64,000 nt of DNA from Bacteroidota bacterium (GTDB lineage Bacteria; Bacteroidota; Bacteroidia; AKYH767-A; 2013-40CM-41-45), in the NCBI GenBank assembly GCA_016720935.1, contig JADKJP010000006.1, positions 930,001 to 994,000 on the forward strand, given 5' to 3'. The notes below the pieces were generated by a model, which was not told the origin of the DNA, searched no databases, and saw nothing but the letters and a program-made list of their open reading frames with translations. Positions 35,212 to 45,800 of the stretch are shown one piece after another (position 1 is the first letter of the stretch; each line of letters opens with the position of its first letter). Both the position numbers and the translations under genes were made by a program.

Positions 35212-35285
35212 TCGGGGTGGCAGGATTTGAACCTACGACCTCCACGTCCCGAACGTGGCGCGATACCGGGCTACGCTACACCCCG
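35212..35285 (-). tRNA. tRNA-Pro(CGG)
   Basis: A 74-base complete cloverleaf on minus. The acceptor CGGGGTG/CACCCCG is intact. The anticodon stem CCACG/CGTGG encloses loop TTCGGGA, giving anticodon CGG. The T arm has GGTTCAAATCC; discriminator A; CCA not encoded. It is divergent from tmRNA and is the only intact tRNA in this array. Confidence 0.95.
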
Positions 35286-35357
35286 AATAAGGACTACAAA
35301 GATCGAAATTATTTAGAAAACAGGATATTTTTATGACTAAAAATTGATTTTACGCCG

Positions 35358-35365
35358 TATCTTTG
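35358..35365 (+). promoter_or_regulatory. tmRNA promoter -7 element
   Basis: TATCTTTG matches TAnnTTTG and ends eight bases before the mature tmRNA 5' end at 35374, the ideal distance. A -33 TTG at standard spacing was not found. Confidence 0.6.
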
Positions 35366-35373
35366 TATGTACT

Positions 35374-35735
35374 GGGGCTGACAGGAATTGACAGCTTGTG
35401 AAATTGACCAGTAAGCATGCCGAGCGTCGGGAGTAAGGCTCGTTAAAACCGGTTCCCAACTGCCTAACTGGCAACACAGACTACGCGTTAGCCGCTTAAT
35501 CCTAGATTAACCCGCTAGCTACTTCCTGAGGACCTGCTCACCCGTTCTCAAACCCGAAGTATCGCATGGAGAGTGCTTTGCAGTATTGTTCCGATGCTGC
35601 AACTAAGACTATCGGAACTAAGCTTCTTAGTAGCGAGTGTTTAGCAGCTCTGAGGCCTAAAAAAAAATAACACTAAGCATGTAGAAAGCGAGTTGATTGC
35701 TTGTCTGGACGCGGGTTCAAATCCCGCCAGCTCCA
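35374..35735 (+). ncRNA. ssrA: tmRNA (transfer-messenger RNA)
   Basis: The tRNA-like ends pair: GGGGCTG (35374-35380) with CAGCTCC (35728-35734), discriminator A. The 3' part contains the T arm GGGTTCAAATCCC. The tag reading frame is at 35470-35496 (GGC AAC ACA GAC TAC GCG TTA GCC GCT, then TAA), giving GNTDYALAA after the charged alanine. The YALAA end is typical of the phylum. Rescues stalled ribosomes with SmpB and marks products for proteolysis. The 362-base size is normal. Confidence 0.97.
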
Positions 35736-35742
35736 CGAAACG

Positions 35743-35768
35743 GCCTCCCTAAAAGGGAGGCTTTTTTT
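35743..35768 (+). terminator. tmRNA terminator
   Basis: Perfect 8-bp stem GCCTCCCT (35743-35750) / AGGGAGGC (35754-35761), loop aaa, then seven T. Confidence 0.92.
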
Positions 35769-35876
35769 ATTCCTAATCCCAGCGGGATTTCTGAATGCAT
35801 CGATTCTTCAATAACTTGTTTTTCTGATTCTATTTCTTATTTTAGATGCATTATAAATGCCAGCCTATACTCTTTT

Positions 35877-38771
35877 ATGCATGTTTCCGGTTATCGAGTT
35901 TTCTTTTGCATTTTACTTTTTCAAGCTCTAAGGGTTCATGGAGAGAAACCTGAACCTGCATTCAGGCATTTTACCACAGAAGATGGCTTGCCTTCCTCAC
36001 AAATCTACCAGGCTTTTCAGGATGTTGATGGATTTATGTGGTTTGCTACTGATCGCGGAGTGGTTCAATACAATGGTTACGAATTTAAAACATTCACTAC
36101 AAAAGATGGATTGACAGATAATGTTGTGTTGAATTTATTTCAGGATTTTAAAAAGAGAATCTGGATGATTTCAATTTCGGGAAGCATTTTCATTTACGAA
36201 AACAACACAATTAAGCCATATCAGTATAATGCAATTTCTAAAAAGATTTTTAAGGGAAGTTATCAGTTTGAGATTTCTGTTGACAGTTCTGAAACGGTTT
36301 GTATTGAAAGTGGTTTTGGTGTTTGTTCCATCAATCTCCATGGAGAAGTTAAGCATATTGTTAATCATTTGGTGGACCAGAATGTGATTCGATTAACAAT
36401 TGATGATCGTTCACAACTGAAAAAGCCAGTCGGACTCGGTTATATTTCAAGACAAAATCGGATTTGTGAACTATCCCATGTACAAGATTCATCAAATGTA
36501 TTGATTACACTCGGTAGGCAAGAGAATGGAAGAATCAGAGCTGTGCGTAGGCACAACAAAACGCTTGTTGTTGGTATTGCGAAAACTTTGTATGAGTTAA
36601 AAGGTAAAACGTTAACGCCTCTGGCTAAATTTGATCATGATATTATCGAACTCATCGAAGATGATAGTGAAAATTTATGGGTATGTACTTCGAAAGGTTT
36701 GTTAGTGTATCGCTTTCCAGGAAACTACCAGGAGTCAAACAAGTATCTGGATGGAATTTACATTTCAAGTATTACTCAGGACCACGAAAATGGTTATTGG
36801 GTCACCACGGTTGATAATGGTGTTTTTAACCTTGTGAATCATGACGTGGGGAATTATTACAATGAACCCGCCATCAATTCTCCATTAATATTAACCAAAG
36901 ATCGAGCATCGATGTATGCCGGGTATTTTAATGGATCTATAGGAAAAATGAATAGTCGGGAGTTGAAACCAATTATTATTGAATCAATGACTAACGGAGT
37001 AATTTCTATCTTTTTTGATACAAGTAGTGCGAGAATGTTAGTATGTAATGACAAACTGGAATATTGGAAAAACAACAAATTTTACCCTATAGAAAATCCG
37101 AAAAAATTAAAAGCAAATACAGGTTTTGTACAAAATAAAAATGGTCTTTTTGCAGGTGCATATGGGAGTGTATTGAGGATATTTCGTGATGAACCCAGCT
37201 TTGCAGGTCCGTTTAATATAAGGATTAATTGTATTTTTTCAACAGAAACTGATCAACTGATTCTCGGTTGTATTGACGGAGTTTATAAGTTGGATGAAAA
37301 TTTTAAATCAATTCAATTGTTGGATGAACGCTTTAAAGATATTCGTGTAGATGATATTAATTCAATATGTGGTAATTTATGTTTTGCAACCCATGGGAAA
37401 GGGATACTATTACTAAAAAAGAACGGGAAGATACTCACGATCAATGAATCCAATGGTTTGTGCAGTGATATAATTCACACCATGTGCGTTTCAGAAAATA
37501 CATTATGGTGCGGTTCCAATAACGGTCTCAGCAAAGTGGAGTTTTCGGCATCAGGAGATGATTCGTATCAAATTACTCCGGTGAATGTGAATAACGGACT
37601 TATCAGTAATGAAATTATTGATATTGACATTTTGAAAGACACCGTTTGGATAGCTTCAAAGAAGGGAATTTCTTTTTTTTATTCGAAAGTTGATTTTGTG
37701 AATCATTCAATTCCGAAAGTATATTTTACATCACTTAAGGTAAATAATGCTGATACCATCCTGCAAAATAATTATCAGTTTTCTCATTTAAACAATTCCA
37801 TCAGTATTGGTTTTGAATCTCCGGTATTCAAAAGTAATGGAAAGCAAACTTACAAGTATTTGCTAACAAACCAGAACGATTCTATCAAAGGTTCAACAAT
37901 TAACAGAGAAGTAGAATTCTTGTCATTGAAACCCGGCCAATATTCATTCCAGGTTAAAGCAATGAATAATTCAGGTGTTGTAAGTCTGCGTCCAACAATA
38001 TTTCAATTTGTAATTTTGTCGCCTTGGTGGCAGCGTACATGGTTTAGATTACTCGGACTGTTTGCCTTGTTATTATCAGGATACCTGTTTTACAAACGCA
38101 GGGTAAGCCTCATAGAGAAGAAATATTTTATAGAAAAAAAGCAGGCATCATTACAACTCACCGCAATGCGGGCTCAAATGAATCCTCATTTTATTTTCAA
38201 TGTGATGGATTCCATCCGCAGTTATATGATGGATAAGGATGTCAATTCAGCAGAAAAGTACCTCACTTCCTTTGCTAAGTTGGTTCGATATACACTCGAA
38301 CACTCCGATAAACAAGAGTGTTCCCTGAGCGATGAATTGAGTATGATCAGGATTTATTCAGACCTGGAAAAACTGAGATTCTCTGATCCGATTGATGTTG
38401 AATTTGATTATGACAAATCCATTCAAACGGATGAAATTATGATTCCGGCAATGATCCTTCAGCCTTTCGTTGAAAATGCATTCAAGCACGGAATGAAGAA
38501 CAAAGTGAGCAGACCAAAATTAATCATCCGGCTGATTGAAATTAACCGAAATGTTCAAGTTATCATAGAAAATCATGGAATCGATAAACCTGATTCAACA
38601 CAATCCAATTCAAAACAGAAAAAGGAAGGAAATTCTTATGGGCTTGCACTGGTGCAGGAGAGGATTACAGCTTACAATAAGGCGTATTCCCGAGAAATAC
38701 AATATACATCAGATGAGCTTGTGAACGAAAGCGGAGTACGAACAGGAATGAGGGTAGTTGTTAGGTTATAA
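35877..38771 (+). CDS. Propeller-sensor histidine kinase (paralogue 1)
   Basis: 964 residues, starting MHVSGYRVFFCILLFQ, a signal/anchor segment. The frame extends 60 codons further back but into tmRNA, and the paralogue at 38938 starts at the same MHVSGY, so 35877 was chosen. The periplasmic part has two-component-regulator propeller repeats (FTTEDGLPSSQIYQAFQDVDG, TKDGLTDNVVLNLFQDF) and a Y_Y_Y-like domain near 640-730. One membrane helix near 732-752 follows. The cytoplasmic LytS/YehU-type kinase has H-box MNPHFIFNVMDSIR with His771 and N-box LQPFVENAFKHG. No response-regulator domain is fused. Ligand unknown. Confidence 0.9.
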   Translation: MHVSGYRVFFCILLFQALRVHGEKPEPAFRHFTTEDGLPSSQIYQAFQDVDGFMWFATDRGVVQYNGYEFKTFTTKDGLTDNVVLNLFQDFKKRIWMISISGSIFIYENNTIKPYQYNAISKKIFKGSYQFEISVDSSETVCIESGFGVCSINLHGEVKHIVNHLVDQNVIRLTIDDRSQLKKPVGLGYISRQNRICELSHVQDSSNVLITLGRQENGRIRAVRRHNKTLVVGIAKTLYELKGKTLTPLAKFDHDIIELIEDDSENLWVCTSKGLLVYRFPGNYQESNKYLDGIYISSITQDHENGYWVTTVDNGVFNLVNHDVGNYYNEPAINSPLILTKDRASMYAGYFNGSIGKMNSRELKPIIIESMTNGVISIFFDTSSARMLVCNDKLEYWKNNKFYPIENPKKLKANTGFVQNKNGLFAGAYGSVLRIFRDEPSFAGPFNIRINCIFSTETDQLILGCIDGVYKLDENFKSIQLLDERFKDIRVDDINSICGNLCFATHGKGILLLKKNGKILTINESNGLCSDIIHTMCVSENTLWCGSNNGLSKVEFSASGDDSYQITPVNVNNGLISNEIIDIDILKDTVWIASKKGISFFYSKVDFVNHSIPKVYFTSLKVNNADTILQNNYQFSHLNNSISIGFESPVFKSNGKQTYKYLLTNQNDSIKGSTINREVEFLSLKPGQYSFQVKAMNNSGVVSLRPTIFQFVILSPWWQRTWFRLLGLFALLLSGYLFYKRRVSLIEKKYFIEKKQASLQLTAMRAQMNPHFIFNVMDSIRSYMMDKDVNSAEKYLTSFAKLVRYTLEHSDKQECSLSDELSMIRIYSDLEKLRFSDPIDVEFDYDKSIQTDEIMIPAMILQPFVENAFKHGMKNKVSRPKLIIRLIEINRNVQVIIENHGIDKPDSTQSNSKQKKEGNSYGLALVQERITAYNKAYSREIQYTSDELVNESGVRTGMRVVVRL

Positions 38772-38937
38772 TTCATAAATTGTAGAAAGCTATAATGTTG
38801 TTATTGCAGAAATTTCCTGTCTGTGTGAAATACTAAATCTTATCAAGTTTGTATTCTAACTGAAATTCATTAGCTTGCTTTTATGATTCTATTTCCTGTT
38901 TATGATACTTTATAATTACTAGCCTTCATACTCTTTT

Positions 38938-41832
38938 ATGCATGTTTCCGGTTATCAAATATTCTTTTGGATTTTACTTTTTCAAGTTGTAAAAGTTCAA
39001 GGCGTAAAGCCGGAGCCTGCTTTTAAACATTTTACGACGGAAGATGGTTTGCCCTCTTCTCAAATCTATCAGGCATTACAGAGTACTGATGGGTATGTGT
39101 GGTTTGCGACCGATAAAGGAGTTGTGAAATACAATGGCTACGAATTTAAAACATATACGGCAAAAGATGGTTTGACGGATAATGTAGTTTTTAACTTGTT
39201 TGAGGATTTTAAAAGGAGAATTTGGATGATCTCTTTTGCAGGAAATATTTTTATTTATGAAAATGACAGAATACAACCTTACCAATTTAATTCTGCAATA
39301 AGACCCTATATTATGCGAAGTTTTCAGTTGGAAATTTCTGTTGACAGCCTTGATTATGTTTATGTATCCAGTTCATTTGGAGAATTTTCTTTGGATCCGA
39401 AAGGAAATGTAACTAAAAAGTACGATTACAATGATAAAAATGGAATCATCAAATTATTGATTGATGATACTCAAAATTTCAACAAACCTGTAGGGATTGG
39501 TTTTGTCACAGAACCATGGAAAAATCATATTTTATATTATAAATATAGATCTGGTATGGATAGTATCCAATTAAAAGATGTTTCAAATGGAAGAATGAGA
39601 GCAATTCGGAGAAAGAACAATGCATTGATCTTTACAATGGGAAATATTTTATATCAACTGAAAAATCGGAGGGTTTTTCAAGTCGCAACTGTAGAAAATG
39701 GTATCATCAACCTTTTTGAGGATACAAAAGGTAATTTATGGATTTCTACCATGAAGGGATTGGTTTTGTATTCCGATGCAAATAACTATTTTCAAAAAAG
39801 TACTTATTTAAATGGAAGTTATATCTCGAGCATTTCTGAAGATCGCGAAAATGGGTATTGGATAACAACAATTGACAACGGCATATATTATCTGAACAAT
39901 AAAGATGTAAATAATTATACTCTTGACGCAGAGATAAATTCACCAGTTACATTGGTCAGCGATACCGATCACGTCTATGCAGGGTATTTTAGTGGTTCAA
40001 TAGCAAGAATGAATTCCCGGGAGCTCAGTATGATGATCAAAGAAATTTCAGGTACAGTCATTTCATCCATGTTTTTTGACACAATTTCTTCAATATTTTA
40101 TGTTGGCAATAAGCGGCTACGTTATTATAAGAATGGAATTATGCATTCATTTAATGATACCACGAACAAAATTTCGAATGCAGGATTTGTCCGGATTAAA
40201 AATAGAATATTTTCCGCAGCCTATGGAAATTTGATCTCAATTTCAAATGATTCTATTTATTCGCATGGCAATTTTAAAACCCGCATTTTTTGTGTCTGCA
40301 AGAATGATCAGGATGATTTATTACTTGGATGTATTGATGGAGTCTACTATTATGATGAATCAAAGAATAAAATCACTTTTTATAACTCACTTTTGAAAGA
40401 TATCCGGGTAGATGATATTAAATTACTCCATGGCAATTTATACTTTGCCACTCAAGGTCGGGGTTTGTTGATTTTGAAAAAGGATGGAACACTCCTGACC
40501 ATTGATGAATCAGCCGGATTGTGCAGCAATATTTTGCACACTTTGTGCATCTCCGGAAACACAATCTGGTGCGGCTCTAACAATGGAATCAGTAAAATTG
40601 ATTTTTCAGATACAGAAATTGACAAATTTTCTATTACTGCAATTAATATGACCAACGGACTGATCAGCAATGAAATCAATGATCTTGAATTTTTAAATGA
40701 CACAATTTGGGTTGCATCCAAAAGAGGAGTTTCATTTTTTAGTACTTCAACCGCTTTTACCAACGATGCAAACCCGTTTGTTCATTTCACTTCTTTTAGG
40801 ATAAATGGCACGGACACCCTGATCAGGAATAATTTTGTATTGTCGCATTCTATGAATACAATTCGAATTGGTTTCGAATCTCCCTTATTCAAAAGTGATG
40901 GAAAACAATCTTATCATTATCTGCTGACCAATGAGGAAGACAGTATTGAAGGTGTAACAGCAAACAGGGAAGTAGATTTTTTGTCATTAAGACCCGGGCG
41001 TTATTCATTATATGTAAAGGCGAGGAATAATTCGGGAATAATGAGTGCCCGTCCGGAGAAATTGAATTTTGTGATTCTTGCACCCTGGTGGCAGAGAACA
41101 TGGTTCAGGGTTACCGGTCTGATTGTACTCATCATTTCCGGAACAATATTGTATCGACGCAGAGTAAGACTCATTGAGCAGAAATATTTTATGGAAAGAA
41201 AACAGGCTTCTTTGCAGCTCACTGCCATGCGCGCACAAATGAATCCTCATTTTATTTTCAATGTAATGGATTCTATCCGGAATTATATGATGGAGAAGGA
41301 TATCGATTCAGCGGGAAAGTATCTCACATCTTTTGCAAAGTTGGTTCGGTACACACTTGAGCAATCGGATAAACAGGAATGTTCTTTGGAAGAAGAGCTG
41401 AATATGATTCGAATTTATATTGAACTCGAAAAGGAACGGTTTTCGAAACTTATCAATGTTGAAATGAAAATTGACCCATCAGTTGATGTTTCTGAAATAA
41501 TGGTTCCTACAATGATACTTCAGCCTTTTATTGAAAATGCATTTAAACATGGACTAAGGAATACTTTCAATGAAGGGTTGTTGATGATTAATGTTAATGG
41601 AAATGATGGAAAGGTTTCTGTAATTATTGAAGACAATGGTATTCCAGGTAAAGAAAAGTTACATGGAAGCTCTTTGCGGTTAAAGAAATCTCAATCTTAC
41701 GGGATATCCCTTGTCCAGGAGCGGATTAATTCCTATAATAAGGCTTATAGTAGAAATGTTTCATTTAAAATTATTCAATTAAATGATTCCAAAAGTGAAA
41801 TTGTCGGGACAAGGATAGTTCTTGAATTTTAA
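38938..41832 (+). CDS. Propeller-sensor histidine kinase (paralogue 2)
   Basis: 964 residues, exactly the length of its upstream neighbour. It has the same order of signal segment, propeller repeats (FTTEDGLPSSQIYQALQSTDG), Y_Y_Y-like domain, membrane helix and LytS-type kinase core. The conserved histidine is again residue 771 (MNPHFIFNVMDSIR), with N-box LQPFIENAFKHG. The kinase half is much more conserved between the two than the propeller, suggesting the sensors have diverged. It begins 166 bases after paralogue 1 and shares a similar 50-base upstream segment. The LytTR regulator follows 125 bases later and is the likely partner of both. Confidence 0.92.
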   Translation: MHVSGYQIFFWILLFQVVKVQGVKPEPAFKHFTTEDGLPSSQIYQALQSTDGYVWFATDKGVVKYNGYEFKTYTAKDGLTDNVVFNLFEDFKRRIWMISFAGNIFIYENDRIQPYQFNSAIRPYIMRSFQLEISVDSLDYVYVSSSFGEFSLDPKGNVTKKYDYNDKNGIIKLLIDDTQNFNKPVGIGFVTEPWKNHILYYKYRSGMDSIQLKDVSNGRMRAIRRKNNALIFTMGNILYQLKNRRVFQVATVENGIINLFEDTKGNLWISTMKGLVLYSDANNYFQKSTYLNGSYISSISEDRENGYWITTIDNGIYYLNNKDVNNYTLDAEINSPVTLVSDTDHVYAGYFSGSIARMNSRELSMMIKEISGTVISSMFFDTISSIFYVGNKRLRYYKNGIMHSFNDTTNKISNAGFVRIKNRIFSAAYGNLISISNDSIYSHGNFKTRIFCVCKNDQDDLLLGCIDGVYYYDESKNKITFYNSLLKDIRVDDIKLLHGNLYFATQGRGLLILKKDGTLLTIDESAGLCSNILHTLCISGNTIWCGSNNGISKIDFSDTEIDKFSITAINMTNGLISNEINDLEFLNDTIWVASKRGVSFFSTSTAFTNDANPFVHFTSFRINGTDTLIRNNFVLSHSMNTIRIGFESPLFKSDGKQSYHYLLTNEEDSIEGVTANREVDFLSLRPGRYSLYVKARNNSGIMSARPEKLNFVILAPWWQRTWFRVTGLIVLIISGTILYRRRVRLIEQKYFMERKQASLQLTAMRAQMNPHFIFNVMDSIRNYMMEKDIDSAGKYLTSFAKLVRYTLEQSDKQECSLEEELNMIRIYIELEKERFSKLINVEMKIDPSVDVSEIMVPTMILQPFIENAFKHGLRNTFNEGLLMINVNGNDGKVSVIIEDNGIPGKEKLHGSSLRLKKSQSYGISLVQERINSYNKAYSRNVSFKIIQLNDSKSEIVGTRIVLEF

Positions 41833-41957
41833 TTTGAAATTTAGAGTGTGAAATCCTCCAAAAACGTGATATTTGGATAAATTCTGAATTATTTGGGATA
41901 TTCTTAAGTAGGAGTTCCGGGGTATTTTTCTTAAGTTTGAAATTCGTGTTAACTTTT

Positions 41958-42710
41958 ATGATTTCAACTTTACTGATTGACGACGAAGAGAAAAGTTGTC
42001 AGATTTTAAATAAATTATTAGAAAAAAATTGTCCTGATATTCATGTCATTGGATATGCGCATGATCTTGACACAGCAGTGAGTTTGATCAGAGAAAAGCA
42101 GCCTCAATTGGTTTTTCTTGATGTCGAAATGGAAGGGGAGAATGGGTTTGATATTCTAAGGCAATTCCATCCGGTTCCGTTTAAAATAATTTTTGTTACC
42201 GCGCATTTAAATTATGCAATAAAAGCGATCCGGTATTCAGCGGCTGATTTCCTTTTGAAACCTGTAGATTCCGATGAATTGATCGAGGCGGTAAGTCGGG
42301 TTTCTTCAGCCGGTGCTGATGGAACGGCTCAATTGTATGAAGGCCTCTTAAAAAATTTGGAGCCGGATGCTATATGCAAGCTTGCAATTCCTGTGAAAGA
42401 TGGTTTTGTTTACATCAATACTGATGAAATTGTTCGACTGGAAGCTGATCGTGCCTATACTCTCATTTTTACCACAGGATCAAAATATCTCGCATCAAGA
42501 AATATCCGGGAATATGAACATTTGTTGCCGGCGGAGCATTTTTTTAGAGCTCATAATTCTCATCTTTTAAATTTATATCATGTACAGAAATTTTTGCGGG
42601 AAGATGGATTTTTTGCTTTGATGACTGATGGCTCTAAGCCTGAAATCTCAAGAAGGAAAAAAGATGAGTTTTTGGAAAGAATGGGCGCATTACCGGCGCG
42701 TAAAGCCTGA
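41958..42710 (+). CDS. LytTR-family response regulator
   Basis: 250 residues. The receiver domain starts ISTLLIDDEEKSC with acidic pocket DDE and phospho-acceptor Asp55 in VFLDVEMEGENGFD. Thr in IFVTAH and Lys in FLLKPVD complete the active site. A LytTR DNA-binding domain spans about 140-245 (VYINTDEIVRLEADRAYTL, FFRAHNSHLLNLYHVQKF). The TTG at 41937 would add seven residues; the ATG at 41958 fits the family better. Partner of the two upstream kinases by position; the adhesin 147 bases downstream is a candidate target. Confidence 0.93.
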   Translation: MISTLLIDDEEKSCQILNKLLEKNCPDIHVIGYAHDLDTAVSLIREKQPQLVFLDVEMEGENGFDILRQFHPVPFKIIFVTAHLNYAIKAIRYSAADFLLKPVDSDELIEAVSRVSSAGADGTAQLYEGLLKNLEPDAICKLAIPVKDGFVYINTDEIVRLEADRAYTLIFTTGSKYLASRNIREYEHLLPAEHFFRAHNSHLLNLYHVQKFLREDGFFALMTDGSKPEISRRKKDEFLERMGALPARKA

Positions 42711-42857
42711 GTACTTATTCCTGACATCAATTCATAATCACCATTTGTTCAATAAACTAACCAACGGTCAAACCGACCCTTCTGAATTCTATATTTCCTA
42801 TACTTTCGGACATTCAGCTATAATGTCTGAATTTGAACCTAAATGGAGGACCATCAA

Positions 42858-45800
42858 ATGAAACTGAATTTTAACTCAACTATTGTAATCTTTATCTCTT
42901 TTTTCCTGAGTTTTCTTTCCGGAAATGCTCAAACAACTTGTATTGATCCGGATCTCCCGGTGCTGAATACTTCAGCAACTGTTGTCTGCCCGGGAACAAA
43001 TGTCAATTTAGCCATTGCATCCGGAGCCTTGAATGATGCTACGGATTGGTATTGGTACAGCAATTCCTGTGGCGGAAGTCCGGTTGGAACTGGTCTTAGT
43101 TTGAGTGTGAACCCAACAACTACAACGACATATTATGTTCGTGGTGAGGGAGGCTGTGTAACACCCGGAGCATGTACAGGTCAGACAATTGTTGTTTTGC
43201 CTCCGGTTACTCTCAGTTTAAAAGTATTCATACAGGGTTATTATCTCGGTAACGGGCAAATGACTCCCTCAATCTATTATTCATTAGGTTCTCCATATCA
43301 ACCTACTGATGTAGATTTGATCACAGTTGAATTACGTGATGTCGCGACATGTATAGTTGTTGGTTCATACGAAGTAGTGTTGCAAACAGATGGAACTGTT
43401 CAGGTGCCTGTGGATTGCGCAGTTTCAGGAGGTACTTACTACATTGTAGTCAAACACCGTAGTTCAATTGAAACCTGGAGTTCTTCTCCTGTGATTTTTA
43501 ATGGATCAGTTTCATATGATTTTTCTGCTCAGCAATCAAATGCATATTGCGATAATGAAATCGATGTTATGACAGAAGGAATCTGGTCAATGTACAGTGG
43601 AGATTTCAATCAGGATGGACTTATCAATGAATGCGACCGGACATTATTGGAGAATGATATCGCGAATGCTGTCTTTGGTTATTTCTCAACAGATCTTAAC
43701 GGGGATGGATTTGTTGATGCTTTAGATCTGCTGCTGTTTGACGAAATTTTACAACTAAATATCGCCATGTGTTCTCCTTGTGAAAATGCTCAGGCTTTAG
43801 TTGTTTGCCCAATCATCGGACCGAAAACTATTTGCGGTGACGGTTCAGGTGGTACTGCCGTTTATTCCATTGCGCCGGTTGCCGGAGCAACACAATACAA
43901 TTGGACGGTACCAAATGGTATGACTATTCTTGGAGGACAAGGGAGCAGTTCAATTACGGTATCATGGACAGGAGTAGCAGCCCAAATGGGAATTGTTGGA
44001 GTAATTTGTGTATCTGTTCCTACACCTTGCGGTGTCGCGGAATGCTGTGATTCAATCAAGATCGGAATGGCACCGGAAGTGAATCTTGGTCCGGACATTG
44101 TCCTTTGTAATCCGGGTGATTGTGTAGTTCTTGCATCGACACCAATAAGTAATGTCAATAATTATTCCTGGTACACACTTCCGGGTTTTGTTTCAATCCC
44201 GCAAACCAATGCTTCCTTGTTGGTTTGTCCTACAGCTCCGACCTGTTATGCTCTCATCGTGGAAAACATGGCGGGATGTAAAGATACAGATACAGTTTGT
44301 GTATCCTTTTATAATCCACCTCTTGTGAGCTGGTCTGGTCTTCTTGCTGAACAATGTGGTGGTGATGCGCCTTATACACTTTCGGGTGGTCTCCCGGCAG
44401 GTGGTGTGTATTCCGGAGATGGAGTAAGTGGTAATCAATTCAATCCGGGTCTGGCAGGAGTAGGTTCACACTTGTTGTCCTATACTTATAGTGATTCATG
44501 TGGACATGTGACGACTATTTCAAAAACAATCAATGTAATCAACTGTCCATGTATTGAAACATTCTGTCGGGATTTTGATGATAATGATCTGCACGGATGG
44601 ACAGTGAATCCTGCCGCGCCGATGGTCGATGTTCAAATCACCAGTTTAAATTCACAAAATGGTCCAGCGGATTATTATCTGCTGGCAAGTGATCTTACCG
44701 GTCTTTCACTTCTTAAGGCTGAAACCGGTTTCAACGGACGCTGGTGTTGCGGAGAATTTTGTTTTGATTACAGAACTTTTGATGATGGAGATCCGAATTC
44801 AGTTTTGGACATTCATCCGGTGTTTTATCTGGTTCGTGGAGATAAAACTTTCCGTTTTACATCATCTGTTTCAGTGACAGAAACCAATGGCTGGCAACAT
44901 GTATGCGCGCCTATCACCAATTGCAATCCGCCACCGGTTTCATCAGAAGGTGTATGGGAAGCACTTCCGGGTACATCAAACACTGACTGGGATCCATTGA
45001 CAAACCATATTGATTCGATTTTCTTCCAGATCGATTGGAATGGGGGAGATGAAATCGCCGGTTTTGATAATGTTTGTTTTAATGCAAGAAACCTTTCTGC
45101 AACGATTGCTGCAGTGGATTGTAATACATTGTGTGCAACAGTAAATGGTTGTTGTGGTCCATTTTCGTATATCTGGACTGTTCCTCCCGGCGTTGTCATT
45201 ACAAGTGGTGCTGGAAATTCCTGCATTCAGGGGAATTTAATATCAGGAGATTATACAGTCATTGTTTCAAATACAACAGGAGAAGTAAGTACTACAACTT
45301 ATCATTTGGATTTCCCTCCGACAGCTTCATGGTCACAGACAACTGTTGAATTGTGCACAAGTGATTCTCCTTACGCATTATCGGGAGCTCAGCCACAAAG
45401 TGGGGCAGGAGGTTCGGGTGTATATTCAGGAGGAACTTTCATCACAGGTACAGCTCCAAATCAATATTTTGATCCTTCATTGGTAAGCCCTGGTACGTAT
45501 TCCGTGAGCTATACTTTTACTGATACATGCGGAAATACAAGTACAGTGAGTGTTGATTTTGTAGTGACAGATTGTGCCTGCGATATTTTCGGTTCAGATT
45601 ATTCTTCTGCCTCAGGATGGACTCAAATCGGAACTTCAATAAATATTGATGCAACAGTTATTGATAAAGTTTCATTCTTGAATGTTCCTGGAGGTTCTGA
45701 TCACAGAGTATACAGGAATATCGGATTATTGGGAAATACATGGACAGCGGAATTTGATTTTAATCCGATGAGTGGATCAAATGTTGGTGTTGCATCTGAA

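Noticed and set aside
34506..35285. Genomic island bounded by the tRNA-Pro direct repeats
   Set aside because: No integrase, mobility gene or cargo lies between the repeats; the intervals are only 168 bp.
35697..35876. 60-codon N-terminal extension of the first propeller kinase
   Set aside because: It overlaps the tmRNA 3' end and terminator, and the paralogue starts at the equivalent of 35877.
41937..41957. TTG start for the LytTR regulator
   Set aside because: The ATG at 41958 begins the receiver domain as usual; the seven extra residues have no family support.
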